Positions 19,302-31,065 of a DNA stretch of 64,000 bases are shown piece after piece (the first letter of the stretch is position 1; every line of letters starts with the position of its first letter). The notes under the pieces were generated by a model that worked only from the letters and a program-made list of their open reading frames with translations, was not told where the DNA came from and did no database searches. The DNA is from Paratinospora sagittata. Its lineage: Eukaryota; Streptophyta; Magnoliopsida; Ranunculales; Menispermaceae. The stretch spans positions 14,819,501-14,883,500 of the forward strand of contig CM069596.1 in assembly GCA_035771175.1 (NCBI GenBank), written 5' to 3'. The position numbers and the translations under genes are program-made.

Positions 19302-20888
19302 CAAGAAATCGATTGTTGCACCGCTTTCAGTCATATACCTTCGAGTTATTGATCGAAACCAAACCATATATGGGTCATTGTACTCCATACGTGATGAATC
19401 ATCATTTTCACCAACTGCCAAGTTATCGACACGATGCTGCCATTCATCAACATAATATCTGTGCTTTTCAATCCAATTATTGTCACATTGGCTTCTCATA
19501 TCACACTTGTGAAGCTCAATACTTGTGTCGCATGGTTCCGGAATCGTTTGTCTCATGCCAAATTGATGTAACACTCGATCTGGTCGATGTAATTCAACTA
19601 TGGCGAAACAAATGAGTGGAGAAACAGTGTGCCATATGTGTCGCCCATGCTTGCAATACTCTGGCAAGGCATCAATCAAATCATCGGTGTATGGAGTCCA
19701 ACTGACCTGTACATGGGCCCCTAACGTCAAAATTGGAAAACATTGCAAAAATATAAGGAATACATTTATGTAAATTGTTTGGAATATTGTACCTCTTCAA
19801 AACCTTTAGTGTCCAACGTCTCTTTATATTTATTCAATACATGCGTTGAGACTTCTTTCTTTATTAAGGCGTGTCTCCACCTGCAAATAGTTAGGACAAA
19901 TTAATAAATGCTAACAGTAAATGTTGAAAAGGAAGATCGGTGTGGACTTAAGTAAAAAATTATTCATTTACCTATATGCCAATGGTGGTGGTGGCAACAG
20001 ATGTGCATTTGGACCGGCATGATCCTCGCGTTGAATGCTGCATCTTCGTGGAGCCAAAAAAGGAAATCTATCCCATGCCCATAGTTGTATTAGTACCAGT
20101 GCTCCTGAAACACCTCGTTTGTCATAATCAACCGCACGACACATTTGACGATATAACCATGCTAGCACTGCACTGCCCCATGCGTATGTACCGGCAACAT
20201 CGAAGTCCGCAAGAAGAGGTAGAACACATAGGTGTACAAGGTTGTTTGACTGGTCTGACAACAACCCACCTCCAATCAATTGCAAAATATATGCTCGTGC
20301 ATACTGTTGTATTTCAATTTATGTTGCTTCTTCGGGTAAGTTTGGAACTCTTTCTCCAAGGGTGACTAGACTCAATCGTCCCCCACGTTTTTCTTTCCCA
20401 ACTGGAATGAACCCGAGCAACTCAGCACATAAATCTTCGTAAAGAAGGTTGGTCGATCCCGTGACTGGTAGACCATCGACACGCAAGCCCAATTGCACCT
20501 CTACATCTTGGAGTGTAGTAGTCGCCTCTCCGCATGTAAGGTGGAAGGTATGGGTCTCTTGGCGCCAACACTCAATGAAGGCCGTAATTAAGTGTCAGTC
20601 TAACTGAATGTAACCAACACGTGCTACCCCATAAAAACCAGCTCGCTGCAAGTATGGAATAATACGTGGGTCAAGCGAAAGTGTGCGATGGACCACGACT
20701 TCTCTACGTCAGCAATGCAACTCTGGCACTGGCTGCAAAAATAAATTATTATATTGTCAATCAAAGATTTAAATCAAAAGTGATTAAATATCAAAATAAT
20801 ACGTAAGTACCTCTCCATCCCATATGGGACCAGATCGATGACGGGCCTGCAACGATAGTACTGATGGATCTAAAGGTCCTGGATCCAT
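19302..20888 (-). pseudogene. Plant mobile domain (PMD, MAIN-like) gene of the MULE, three stops
   Basis: Minus-strand exons at 20888-20811, 20732-19972, 19880-19793 and 19706-19302 join in frame with GT/AG introns (444 codons to the last donor). The start MDPGPLDPSVLSLQARHRSG is the usual PMD N-terminus. [36 protein letters not shown], the LPLLADFD...YAWGSAVLAWLYR region, LAYRWR, SWTPYTDDLI and PLICFAIVELHRPDRVLHQF follow in the expected order. Three in-frame stops lie in exon 2: TGA 20711-20709, TGA 20597-20595 and TAA 20321-20319. Each is one transition from the residue expected there (Arg, Trp, Gln). No frameshift is present. After the donor at 19301 no further exon is seen; the tandem array takes its place. 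PMD proteins are linked to silencing and genome stability in plants, and transposon-borne copies are known. Its role in this element is unknown. Confidence 0.85.
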
Positions 20889-21100
20889 ATAACGTAGATG
20901 AACTAACATTACATTTAATTACCACATATTAGGATCAAACGTAGATAAAGAAATATTAGAAAAAGATAAAAATGAGAGAATAATTATCAGACAATAGCTC
21001 GTACATGACAAAGTCTATCCCAAAGTGTCATATTACATTGCAAATGATACAGGAGAGTGAAAAAGTAGAAAACATGAAATATATGTGGGCAAACAATAGC
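20889..21100 (-). other. Intergenic spacer between MULE transposase and PMD gene
   Basis: A 212-base AT-rich gap between the transposase stop and the PMD start, both genes on the minus strand. It must hold the transposase 3' UTR and perhaps a PMD promoter; no clear TATA box was assigned. Confidence 0.4.
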
Positions 21101-23812
21101 TTATGCAGCCCCATCACGGAGGGTTGGACACTTCCACCTGTTGTGGCCTTCTTGTCCACATTGTCTACATCTAATCTTAGACGAGGGTTCCCTTATATCC
21201 ATCTCATTTCTTAAGCGCGACGACCTCGGTCGACCAGATTTGCGAACATGACCATAATCAGGTATCACCGTATACGGAATAGTACATTCTGGCCAATAAG
21301 ATTCGTGCGAAATGGGATGGAACTGAGATTCGTAACACTTAGAGTAATGCTGGAGGAGGTACCAATGATCAATGTATTGGTCACAATTGATCGAAGCATA
21401 ACGACACGCTGCTTGGACGTGTGAACAAGGAATCCCATAACATTGCCATTTGCCGCAGCTGCAGAAACGATCTTTTAGTCGAACCACTTGCTTGTTTCCC
21501 CCTTTGTTCATGCGGACATCTTGTATACCGGTAACAACCTCAAATGTCTCAAGCTGTCGATTGATCATTGTAACAGTGTGGTTCCCTGCCTTAAGCCCCC
21601 AATTTTTCATTTTCTCAACCGCATACTTTGTGAAAACTTCTCCATTAGTAATTGCTTCATCTATTTCTTGCCGTCTAACGATAAACCACCGAACACATCT
21701 ATAAAACGTCAACTGAACCAATGCTGTGACCGGATAAAATCGAGCCCCCTTCAATACTCCATTGAAACACTCTAAAGGAAAAGAACAGGAAACAAATCAG
21801 ACGGTAATTGACAATAAAAAAATAGCTCAGAGAATTGAAATAAGTAAATGCATAGACTAACCAACGACATTCGTAGTCATCCAACCATACCGCACCCCAC
21901 CATCGTAAGCCATTGTCCACCTATCTCTAGGAAGGGTAATGGGATTAAACCATCTTGTGCAACCCTCTTTCTGGTGCTCTAGTTCTTTCATTAGTGCCTC
22001 AAACTTACGTGGTTGGTGTTGTGACCCTGCTGCCTTGGCCAAATCTCTCAACTTCTCATTACGGTACTTATCATTGAAATTACTACCCACATGCCTCAAA
22101 CAGAACCTATGATATGCCTCCGGCTCGGTCCAACCATTCTCTACTCTTTTAACTGCATTCAATATGCCAGGGTGACGATCACTGACAAGGCAAATGCCTT
22201 CTCTGTTAGTCACGCTATAACGAAGCTTCCTTAGAAACCATGCCCAGTTGTCAGTATTTTCTTGATGAACAATAGCAAATGCGAGAGGGAATATATGATT
22301 GGCTGCATCGATTGCCGTGGCGATGAGCAACTTACCGCGGTATTTTCCATATAAGTGTGTACCATCTATTTGTATGATAGGCCTACAATGCTTAAAACCC
22401 TCAATTGAGGGACCAAAAGCCCAAAAAGAACGATGAAATGTGGCTATCCCATTGTTGTCAGGTTCGTAGTGATTTACAAATGCGTGCGAACCTGGATTAC
22501 TAGCATTCAATGCGTCCATCCATTTTGGGAGTAGGTTATACGATCCCTCCCAATCACCAAATATCTTTTTCATCACCTTTTTTTTTGCACGCCACACTTT
22601 TCTGTAATGCACATCGTATTTGTAATTATTTTTAATTACTTGATGTAGTAGCGCCGACACAGAAGTTGAAGGATCTCGCTTTACAATATCAAAAATTTCG
22701 CGATATATTAGCTTTAAATCCAATTGTCGATGATCTTGCGACATTTGGGCATAAATACATGCGTGTGGAAATGGGCATTTGCGTTTCGAAGCCCGTAGCC
22801 TCCACTGACAACCATCTTTCGATTTCTTACACCTAATTGACCAAAATTTGGGTTCTGAATCGACCACAACATATTCTTGTTGCTTGGCTATACAACATCG
22901 TTTTACTCTATGTTGCAAGTCTTCATTTGAGGGAAATATGAGTCCTTCGCAAAGATCTTGTGACTCGTTCCACCCCATCGATATGTTATCATGATTGTCT
23001 GATAATGGGGTCATAGCTTCATGATTAACTTTCATGAAATTCGGTGATGGAGGCTCAAAACTTGCTATGGTAGGTTGTGGTGTATCACCCACACTATGCA
23101 ACTCAGTGTCTTGTAACTCTGTTTCTTCAATGCTTACGCCATTGCCATCTTCTCGTAGTGGCGATGCATACATAGACCCATCATTTTCAATTACTCTCAA
23201 CAAAGGACCACGCATATCAACAAAATTATCCATCTCATGTCCATCATCCTCATCACTGTTTTCATTACTGTCGTCGTCTTCAAAATTGAATTCATCATCA
23301 GACAAATGTACATTTGAAGGGCTGCCATCTTCAGAATCATTGGTCATGTGATCGATTGTAGCATCAATAGGTGAAGCTGTACTTGGACCAATGTGCTCCA
23401 TTGATCTTCGTGCACTATGACCGCCAAAATTTATGTGGCTTCGCCGATGACCCGTTTGGCGACCTTGGGTTGGATTTCCACGAACTTCTACATACACCTC
23501 CATATTAGTAGGAGGTGAGACCTCTTGCAACATGGAAAAAATATCCCTTAGCTCTTCCTCATTGCTAATCGGAAGAACCGTATAATTGAAATCCTTTTCG
23601 CCAAAAAGCAAAAGATATCTATAGGTGATATTGATCGTTGCACACGTTGAAATCCGTAGTTTACCTCGAATAACCCCTTCAAATTCTTCAAAATCAATGC
23701 CTGATCGGACTTTTACAAGCCCTACTGGCGGTCTATTGTATGATGCACCTCGCGAATCATGTACTACAGAACCACCACTATAGCATATTACAGAAACAAG
23801 TCTATTTGTCAT
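21101..23812 (-). CDS. MULE transposase (MuDR-type), two exons, apparently intact
   Basis: Exon 1 is 23812-21862 and exon 2 is 21771-21101, joined phase-1 (NVV/E, then CFNGVLKGARFYPVTALV). The product is 873 residues. ATG at 23812 follows a possible acceptor (cccacacag); open frame extends upstream without an ATG, so this start is preferred. Domains: a PB1-like N-terminus (about 30-115), an acidic linker (about 170-195, DDEFNFEDDDSNENSDEDD), a MuDR DNA-binding region with CKKSKDGCQWRLRASKRK (about 290-350), and the MULE catalytic core with IDGTHLYGKYRGKLL (Asp about 483) and LVSDRHPGI (Asp about 545), then HRFCLRH. Exon 2 carries a SWIM zinc finger (CSCGKWQCYGIPCSH) and a C-terminal CCHC knuckle (CRQCGQEGHNRWKC). 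It cuts and pastes the element by binding its TIRs in the nucleus. No stop or frameshift is seen. Confidence 0.92.
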
Positions 23813-24690
23813 CTGTGTGGGAATAAGCAAAATACAATCGTCATTCTTTTAAAGAAAATATGAAATTAAAGCCTATGACTTCAACAAAGTAACAATTAAA
23901 AGGAAATGTAATAAGGCTAATTTGTTGAATATGATGCACATTTGTTTTAATTGAACTCATCAACTTTTGGAGTCATCTAGGTACTAAAATTCATATAGAT
24001 AATCAGTAGAATTTTCATCCAAATTGACCAATCAATTATACCTCCCTGCACCTTAGTAAGGGTCCATTCATTTCATACCACGACCTAAAACAATGTAGCC
24101 AAAGAACCAAAATCACTCGCAAAATCACACTTGTTAACGTACTTTTACATAAAAATGCTATTGTAGTAAAGAATTCAAAAACCATAACCATCCCTAATTA
24201 ATCGGATCAGCAGCCTAAATCGTTCCCAATTTCCCTTCTCCGAATAAACAAAAAAAAGTAAAAAAACACGTTTCTTTCCATCCCTAAAACCCTAAAAGAT
24301 CAATTCGAAACAACAAAAATTATCATAGAATGGTAAAAATTAGCAAAGGGGCACACGAGTTTTGTTCGACTCAATCATTAGCTGCACCAAAAAAAATAAA
24401 ATAAAAACCGAGATCGAGAATGGAAACAAGCACGACGGAGTTATGAACCCTATAATAAGAAGAAGAAAATGAAAAAATAAAAATAAAAAGTGGCACCTTT
24501 GTTTAGTGATCGAGAATGACAACAACCACGATCAGATCTTGCACAATGGCACTCGGCTCCCAACGACGGCGACGGAACGGCTACGAAGCGAGACGACGGC
24601 GACGGAGCGAGACGACGACGACTGTCCGAAGAGTTTCAGAGAGAGGAGTGGGGTGACGAGTGAGTGTGTGCTCGCGGGTGGGGTATATGT
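23813..24690 (-). promoter_or_regulatory. MULE transposase 5' leader/promoter region
   Basis: Non-coding sequence between the right TIR and the start codon. A CpG-rich block (about 24535-24670, many GACGGCGACGGAGCGAGACG words) lies next to the TIR and may be the promoter/5' UTR. A likely 5'-UTR intron ends just before the ATG (cccacacag on the minus strand). Inferred from position only. Confidence 0.4.
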
Positions 24691-25090
24691 AGGGTTTAAG
24701 GGAAGACGTCTTTTCAAAATACGCCTTCCCTTAAAATAAAAAAAAACTTGCAAAAGACGCATTCCCTTGCCTTAAGAAAAAACGACAAAAATGTGAAGAG
24801 AAGGCGTCTTTTGAAAAGACGGCTTCCCTTCACGTTAAAAAAAAAAATTGTGAAGGGAAGCCGTCTTTTCAAAAGACGCATTCCCTTCACTTAAAAAAAT
24901 ATATATATGAAAGAAAGGCGTCTTTTGAAAAAACGCCTTCCTTAAAATGCCACATGGGGGTGGACGTGGCACTTGTTTGGCGCGCTGACTGTGCTATGAA
25001 CAGTAAAGTATGGCAAATGGGTCATTATTTGTGTGGAGATGACATTTGTGAAATTATTTTATTTTTTAGAGGTAATCATGTCAAAAGCCC
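24690..25090 (-). repeat. MULE right terminal inverted repeat and hairpin arm
   Basis: The outer part (24880-25090) mirrors 17385-17600. The inner part has four palindrome-like units (for example GAGAAGGCGTCTTTTGAAAA near 24798) spaced like those of the left arm. Confidence 0.85.
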
Positions 25091-25235
25091 ATTGAAAAGC
25101 TATATGTTAAACTTATAATCTCTAATTTTTTTTTTCTTATTCATTAAATGAAGCTAGTCGATGAAATAGATTTAATATTTATATAAAAATTTTACATACG
25201 TATAAATTTTTTTCTGAATAGTATAATTATGTTAA

Positions 25236-26331
25236 TGTTGAAACTAATGCCAGGGTTGGAGTCAATGCTTAATAAAAAATAATTAACAAAATAAAGTTAA
25301 AGTATAATAATAGGGAATGAGCGTAAAACTAATTATATCTTGTAGATATTAAAGCTAATAGAGACAACTAAAGAAATTACAAATAGGAGGAAAGGATTTT
25401 ATATATTAAGGTGGAATGAGTGCAACGGTTGGTTCAAAGCAACGGTTGGTTCAAAGCAATCGTTTTTGTTTTGAATATTGCTTGTGAAACCATACTTGAT
25501 CTTCATATGATATTATCTTGATTAGTGGTTTCATAAATCTTATGTGGTGTCGATTCATGTGCTAAACTTACATTATTTTGAATTGATTTCATTGATCATT
25601 ACTTGAGCATATTGATTCTTGAACTTAACCATTTATCTATTTAGAACCAACAAGTTTTGATCATTTGTACATATTGATTCTTATGCTTCATACATATCAT
25701 CTTTAGAATCAATATTTGAATACATGTGCATATTCGATTCTTAATCTTACATTATCACCATTTGAATCGTTTGCATGTATTTGAAAATAACTATTTCAAT
25801 ACTACACATCAATTAAAATATTGTGGTTAGAATAATAGTGATTATTCATTTAAGATTGTACGCTTAAAATTGGAGAGTGTTTTTAGAACATTTTTCTCTA
25901 TCATTTGTAATCTTGATTTGTTGTTGACTTGTTAGTCAACCAAGACTATATCATATTGTTGTACGGCTTGTTACCACGCTCGTAAGTTGGTTACAATGCG
26001 GCTTCTAGCTAAACCCTTATGTTGGTTAGTGTGTGTGGCTTTTAGCCAAGCCCTTATGTTGGCTAGTGTATACGACTTCTAGTCAAGTCCGTAAGTTGAC
26101 TAGCCAATAGTGGATTGAGAAATACTGAACGTGGGTGGTCAGGTAGTGGAGTAGGTTCAAGGGGAACTGAACCACTATAAATCATTGTGTCTATTTATTT
26201 TTTCTGCACTTGATTATTTGACTTGTTACCTACTGCACATATATTCTGTTTAAATTAATTAACCGAAAAGTAACGTAAAAATCCGTAAAGTCCTATTCAC
26301 CACTCCTCTTGGACTATAATACTGGGCCAAC
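25236..26331 (+). mobile_element. Sirevirus-like Copia LTR, plus strand; left end uncertain
   Basis: The right end (CCACTCCTCTTGGAC, then CTGGGCCAACA at 26331) and the phrase AACTGAACCACTATAAATCA match the 3' ends of the other Copia LTRs here. Three related 40-base phrases (GTAAGTTGG/TATGTTGG, about 25,980-26,100) and a direct repeat of CAACGGTTGGTTCAAAGCAA (about 25,420-25,455) lie inside. TGTTGAAAC at 25236 is a possible start, but no matching 5-bp duplication or primer site was found. It is a solo or 3' LTR. Confidence 0.5.
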
Positions 26332-27594
26332 AATGCTTACTCTCACAATAGAGGGGTGAAGACGCTCACGACGGAGGGAAGAATTTACAAGGCCACTTCC
26401 CAATGAGTGGAAAATTCAATTTTTTGTGGGCGGTTAGAAGAAAAATGCAAACTGAAATGAGACTCTTTTAATTGCAAGTCAGTTATGCTATTGAGTAAAA
26501 GGAGTTCGTTAAAGCGTCAAATTCAATGGTTCAACCAAACTCAGTTCAGTTTCATCTCAAAATCAAACTATGAAACAAGAATCTCGCTTGCTCAATAACA
26601 ACTCGATCTTTCAGACAATTGTAATACGTGATGAATTGTCATTCTCTTCTAATCTTTTTAATATTTTTCAAAGATTTAGATCTGCACCCACATTTTGCAT
26701 ATATGTCCATAACGGTACCTATTCTAATGTTATTCTTCTTGATAAAGCTATGAATTTATTCTCTACTTTGCTCATTTGGAAGAGCTCTTCCAAGGTTTTG
26801 TTTTTCTCTATTTTCTGACTTATACTTTTATTTTCCTCAATATTTGGAATTAATTACTACTCATTGTGTTTCTATTCTTAGATCACATGGTGGTTGCTTT
26901 GAGAATTGATGGACTCCAAACACATACTTCTTCTAGCATTATGTGGGAGATAGTTGATGTTCTTTCTGTCCTTTTAATCTTCTTTGAATACTGCAAAAAG
27001 GAGAGCGTAAAGAAGAGGGAAGATTGGATGGAGGAGGATGATTTGGCTCCCCTTAACTAGGTTTCATATTAGACTTGCAACCTCCTTTTCCACAAGATTA
27101 AAAAAGTAAACATGTTTTGTTATCGGTATAGCATTTATGTGAATCACAGTGAGTTGTTTATGTATTTTTTTTTTCCAGAGAGAGAGAGAGTTATTTATGT
27201 TTGGTGCAAATTTTCATTTTTTTGGCTGATGATTTTCGAACCATTGCGTTGAAGCTATTATTGTGATTTGAGCGAAAAGAAAAATAGAGTTCATTGTCTT
27301 ACTTTATTTATGGCTGATTTGTAGTAGTGTGAAATACTTTTTTTTATTGTTTTCTTTTGCTAATGTTCTTTAGTAGGTATACAATTCTCTCATCATTCAC
27401 TTTGTTTAATTATTTCCAATTTATGAGTTTGTTCCATTTTTTTTTATTGATTATTGATATTGTTTAATTATTTAGTGAATATATCATTTTATGGGGTATA
27501 AATTACTTAGTAATTATTGTAGTGAATTAAACGTTTTGGTTTACCTAATTCAGTTATTTTTTTTAACTTTTCCTTCTAAAATTGAGCATCCATA
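26332..27594. other. Unassigned AT-rich stretch
   Basis: Two short plus-strand open frames (26570-26818 and 26866-27060) are separated by a T-rich segment ending in ttcttag. I do not recognise either, and they could be chance. A short GA microsatellite is at 27178-27190. No element ends were found. Confidence 0.4.
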
Positions 27595-27773
27595 CACTAC
27601 AAGGGAGTAGTCTTTTGGCCACCAAATTTTTAGGGTCAAAGTATTTTTCCTTGCTAAACGTTTGCATTGAGCAACGGTATTTTAAGTTTGTCCACAAATG
27701 CTTGGAGGCGAAGAAGAATTTTGTTTTTTGTTTTTTGTCGCCAACGGCGCACACAAAAGCGAAAAATGCCTCT
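27595..27773 (+). mobile_element. Possible CACTA transposon terminus
   Basis: CACTACAAGGGAGTAG at 27595 resembles the CACTACAAGAAA end of plant CACTA elements, followed by sequence like their subterminal region (GCCACCAAATTTTTAGGGTC). No partner end, transposase or 3-bp duplication is visible. It seems cut off near 27773 by the next element. Confidence 0.35.
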
Positions 27774-30700
27774 TGATAAGTCGAGTTTTAGATAATGTTT
27801 TACATGTTAAATTCATAAGTTTTTAGGTGCATTTAGTTAGTTTTTAGATATATTTGCATTAATTGTTCATATTTAGTGTTTTAGGTTCCTTTAGATATTT
27901 TTATGAGTTTTATAAGTTGGTTTTAGTGGTTTTCATGAATAAAATGCATTAGGCTAGCTTAGGAAAATAATCATGAGTTTTAGGTATTTTTCCTAAAGTC
28001 AATTGCATCATTTACATATTAATATTGTCACATTTTACATGTTAATACATAGTTTCAGTTAGACTCTTAATACTTGATTAGTTTAAATCACTTACTTGTA
28101 TTTTTGTACTTTATTTTGTAGGTAAATAAAGAGCCTAAATGTAATGTCCATACCTTAGAATGACGTCATTTTGACTCGTAGAGTACCCGAATACGCGTAT
28201 GCATGTGTATATGTATATGGTTTCAATTCCGTAGGTCCATATCTTATGCTCAAATGGACATGTGGATGTTAGAAACGCGTCCGGAGTGTGTTTTTACATA
28301 GGAATTGACCTATCATAAGTGAAATTCCGTTGTGTATTGAGTGCACAGTGGTTAAGTGAAGATTTGATGTTCTGGACTAGGGGAAGTGCGCTCCTTGAGT
28401 GACCGAGAGTTACATTTTTGTCAGTACATCAGAGTAGCGCGCTCCTTAAGGGAGAATTGCGCTCCTTGAAGTGAGAAGCGCGCTCCTGAGGAGGAGAAGT
28501 GCTCTCATTGCATGGGCCGAGAGCAGTTTTCTTCCCAGGGACCAGATAAGCGCGCTCCTCGCAATGTGACAATTTGTTTTTAGTTTTGGTGGGGCCACCA
28601 CCCCATTTATAAGCCAAGTACGACTATTCCTTACTTATTTGCAAGCCATTTCTTGTTTTCTCGGCCAGAGAGAAGTGAGAAAGGGATTTTGGGATGGAGA
28701 TGGTGCTAGGGTTGAAGATTGAGCTTCCAAGGGAAGGATCCTCATCTCTAAACTCTTTCATCTTGTTTCCATTGTAGAGTAGCAACACATAGATTGTTTT
28801 GGTGGTTGTTGCTACTGTAAATTTTGGGTTAGAGACCATGTTTTAGTTTGCATGTCTAGGGTTAGAGTTGGGTCTTGCATGTCACTTACGTAGTGCACAT
28901 TGTAGTCATAAATCACACCCTAGTGTTAGTTTTGATCAACATTTAGCCATGGTGGTTGCATGTTCATTTATTTGGTCCAACAATGGGGGTTTTGACTCTC
29001 ATAATTTGGGGATGAGCTGGGTTTTTATTCCTTTGATGAGCATTGTTGCAATGATGGCTAACTATGGTTTATTTGATGTCTAATGACCCAATTAGAGTTG
29101 AGAATGCATAGTATTGATGTGGGTTTGATTATTGAATTTGTATTTGGCATTCTCTTGGGTTGCTTGAGAGCTAATTGGGGGTTTTATGGCTTGAATGTGC
29201 TGGAATTGCTGGCACATGGGTACAACCATACTAGAGCCTAGTATTGGCTAGTAAATTTGGGGCTTAAATCATGTTTATTGGCATGTAAATGGATTGCTTT
29301 TGATGGATGATGAACCTATGATTTGTGCAGGGTTTGTTGATGATCAAAGTGTTCTAATTGTGTCAATTAGAGATTAAATTGCATGGTTTAGTACTGCTGT
29401 ACATAGAAGTGTTTTTGGGTGGCACTCTAGTGCTAAATTGATTGGCTAGTCTAGCCAATCAACTGTGAGTGTTTCTTTACAATTGGTCTCTATATGTGGC
29501 ATTGTATTATATAAAATGTTTTGAATCGATATATATGTGTTATGCATGTTTTAATGATTCATGAAATGAATTTGAGCATAAGTCTAGTTGGGTTAGCAAT
29601 GAGTGTATCTGCTAATTGAGATTTTCTTTGGAAAGTCTCGTAAGTCTAGATGTGATTCCCAGTTGCGGACCTTGCAGAGGATTTTATGGCTTGTGTAGGT
29701 AGGATCGCCTAGACATGGTACTTGTCTTGGTGGGCTAATCCTATTAGCTACACAACCCCAGGAATCTTATTAGAATACGAGTATGTTTAGTCGGATTGGG
29801 GGCTGAGTACCGTGAACCCAAGCCTTTGATCGCCCTTACTTAGGAGGTGTCTAGGATTGCATTAGCATGTTTGGAAAAATGATATGCATTGTCTTGGGTA
29901 ATGACATGATGCATTATATTTGACATGTATGTAATCTTGTATATCACCATGTTATTTAAAATGCTTTGATGATCTTGTCTTGTTCTATCTAAATGCATGT
30001 ATATTGCCACTTGTAGAAAACATTCACTGAGCTTGTTGTAGCTCACTCCTCATTCTTATCAGTTCAGGTTTAGATAGGAAGGGGAAGGGGAAGGCTTGAT
30101 TGTAGAGCGCTTCTCATATTTTTGGTGATGTAGGTGTTTGTACATTTTTGTATTTTGGTAAATATGCACTTAATAACATCTATTGTATATATATTTAACA
30201 CATAGATGAGTTGTATTTATGGTTAGGTATGTTTTGTATATTTTGGACTTATGGACTTTTATGGTTGTCATTTTTGGAAGATGTAATTATCTTAATGAAT
30301 TGATTTTGTCCATATAGTTTGATGCTTGTATGAAATTTATGTTTATTAGGTTGTTTATATGAGGTTGACGTGACGCCGAATGTATCGAGAGAGGATATAT
30401 ACCCAGGGGTTCCGTGCCAGTCATGACGTCATTGGTCGTAGGTCGTGACACTAAAAGTGGTTGCAATGTGGTTCAAAGGGTGACAAGACCATGTCAAAGA
30501 AAGGTGCAAAAGATGAACCAAAGAACCAAGAGAAAAGCTAGAAAAAATGGCTAAGTCCACACAAGAAGAAAAGAGAAAAATAGAAAAAAAGAACCTCGCC
30601 GCAGCGCTTAGAGCGAAAAGCCCAGCGATAAACCTCATGTAGCGCCGTGGCGCTGGCTTTAAGCAACGGGGCGCTCAATTGTGAAAATTAACATATTTTG

Positions 30701-31065
30701 TTTTTTTGCCTATTTTTCTTTGCCTTTTTTTTTTTTTTTTATCTTTTCCCCATTTATGTATATAATGATATTTTAGGGTTGTTTTAGATTTTTTATCTTT
30801 CATTCTAGTAGGAGGAGATAACAACTAATTAGAATTAGGTTTAGATTTTAGAAATGGAGGCAAGAGAGAAGAGGAGGAAGCTTGGGTTGCAAGCAAGGAA
30901 GAAATTGAAAGAAGAAGAGGATCTCCATTATCAGAGGGTTTTAAGCTTTCATTTTTCATTTCTTGTTTCTTGCAATGTTGTCTTCTTTTATTTTCCATCT
31001 TTTCTATCATGTATCTTTAAATATGAATATGAGCTAAGTTCTTAATCTAGAGGCTGATTAATCTA
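27774..31065 (+). mobile_element. Probable Ty3/gypsy (Tat/Ogre-like) LTR remnant, split by a solo LTR
   Basis: With the solo LTR at 28140-30450 removed, about 980 bases remain. They start TGATAAGTCGAG, as many Tat/Ogre LTRs do. GCGCT-rich words (about 30598-30680) and an A/G-rich late segment with a TAGGGTTGTTTTAGA phrase follow. No coding sequence is present. The right end near 31065 abuts Copia coding sequence and no duplication was found. The family call rests on general resemblance. Confidence 0.35.
28140..30450 (+). mobile_element. Solo LTR (gypsy-type), 2,311 bp, TSD CTAAA
   Basis: It starts TGTAATGTCCATACC and ends GGTCGTGACA, with CTAAA on both sides (28135-28139 and 30451-30455). 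That clean 5-bp duplication with TG...CA ends and no internal region defines a solo LTR left by LTR-LTR recombination. A TATA-like TTTATAAG is at 28606. Several GCGCGCTCC motifs cluster at 28388-28558. It shares its start, end and layout with the solo LTR at 51816-54671. Confidence 0.92.

Larger units (their letters stand above)
17385..25090 (-). mobile_element. Complete MULE (Mutator-like) transposon, 7.7 kb, with PMD gene
   Basis: Both ends carry a long terminal inverted repeat starting GGGCTTTTGACATGATTACC. Similarity continues for roughly 200 bases and then into shared hairpin-rich repeats. Flanking ATTGAAAGC (17376-17384) and ATTGAAAAGC (25091-25100) form a 9-10 bp target duplication, the MULE hallmark. 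From the right end inward on the minus strand come a 5' leader, an apparently intact two-exon transposase (23812-21101) and a plant mobile domain gene (20888-19302) with three stops. A tandem array follows before the left TIR. The near-identical ends and clean duplication suggest a recent insertion. It lies about 600 bases downstream of STE24. Confidence 0.92.
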
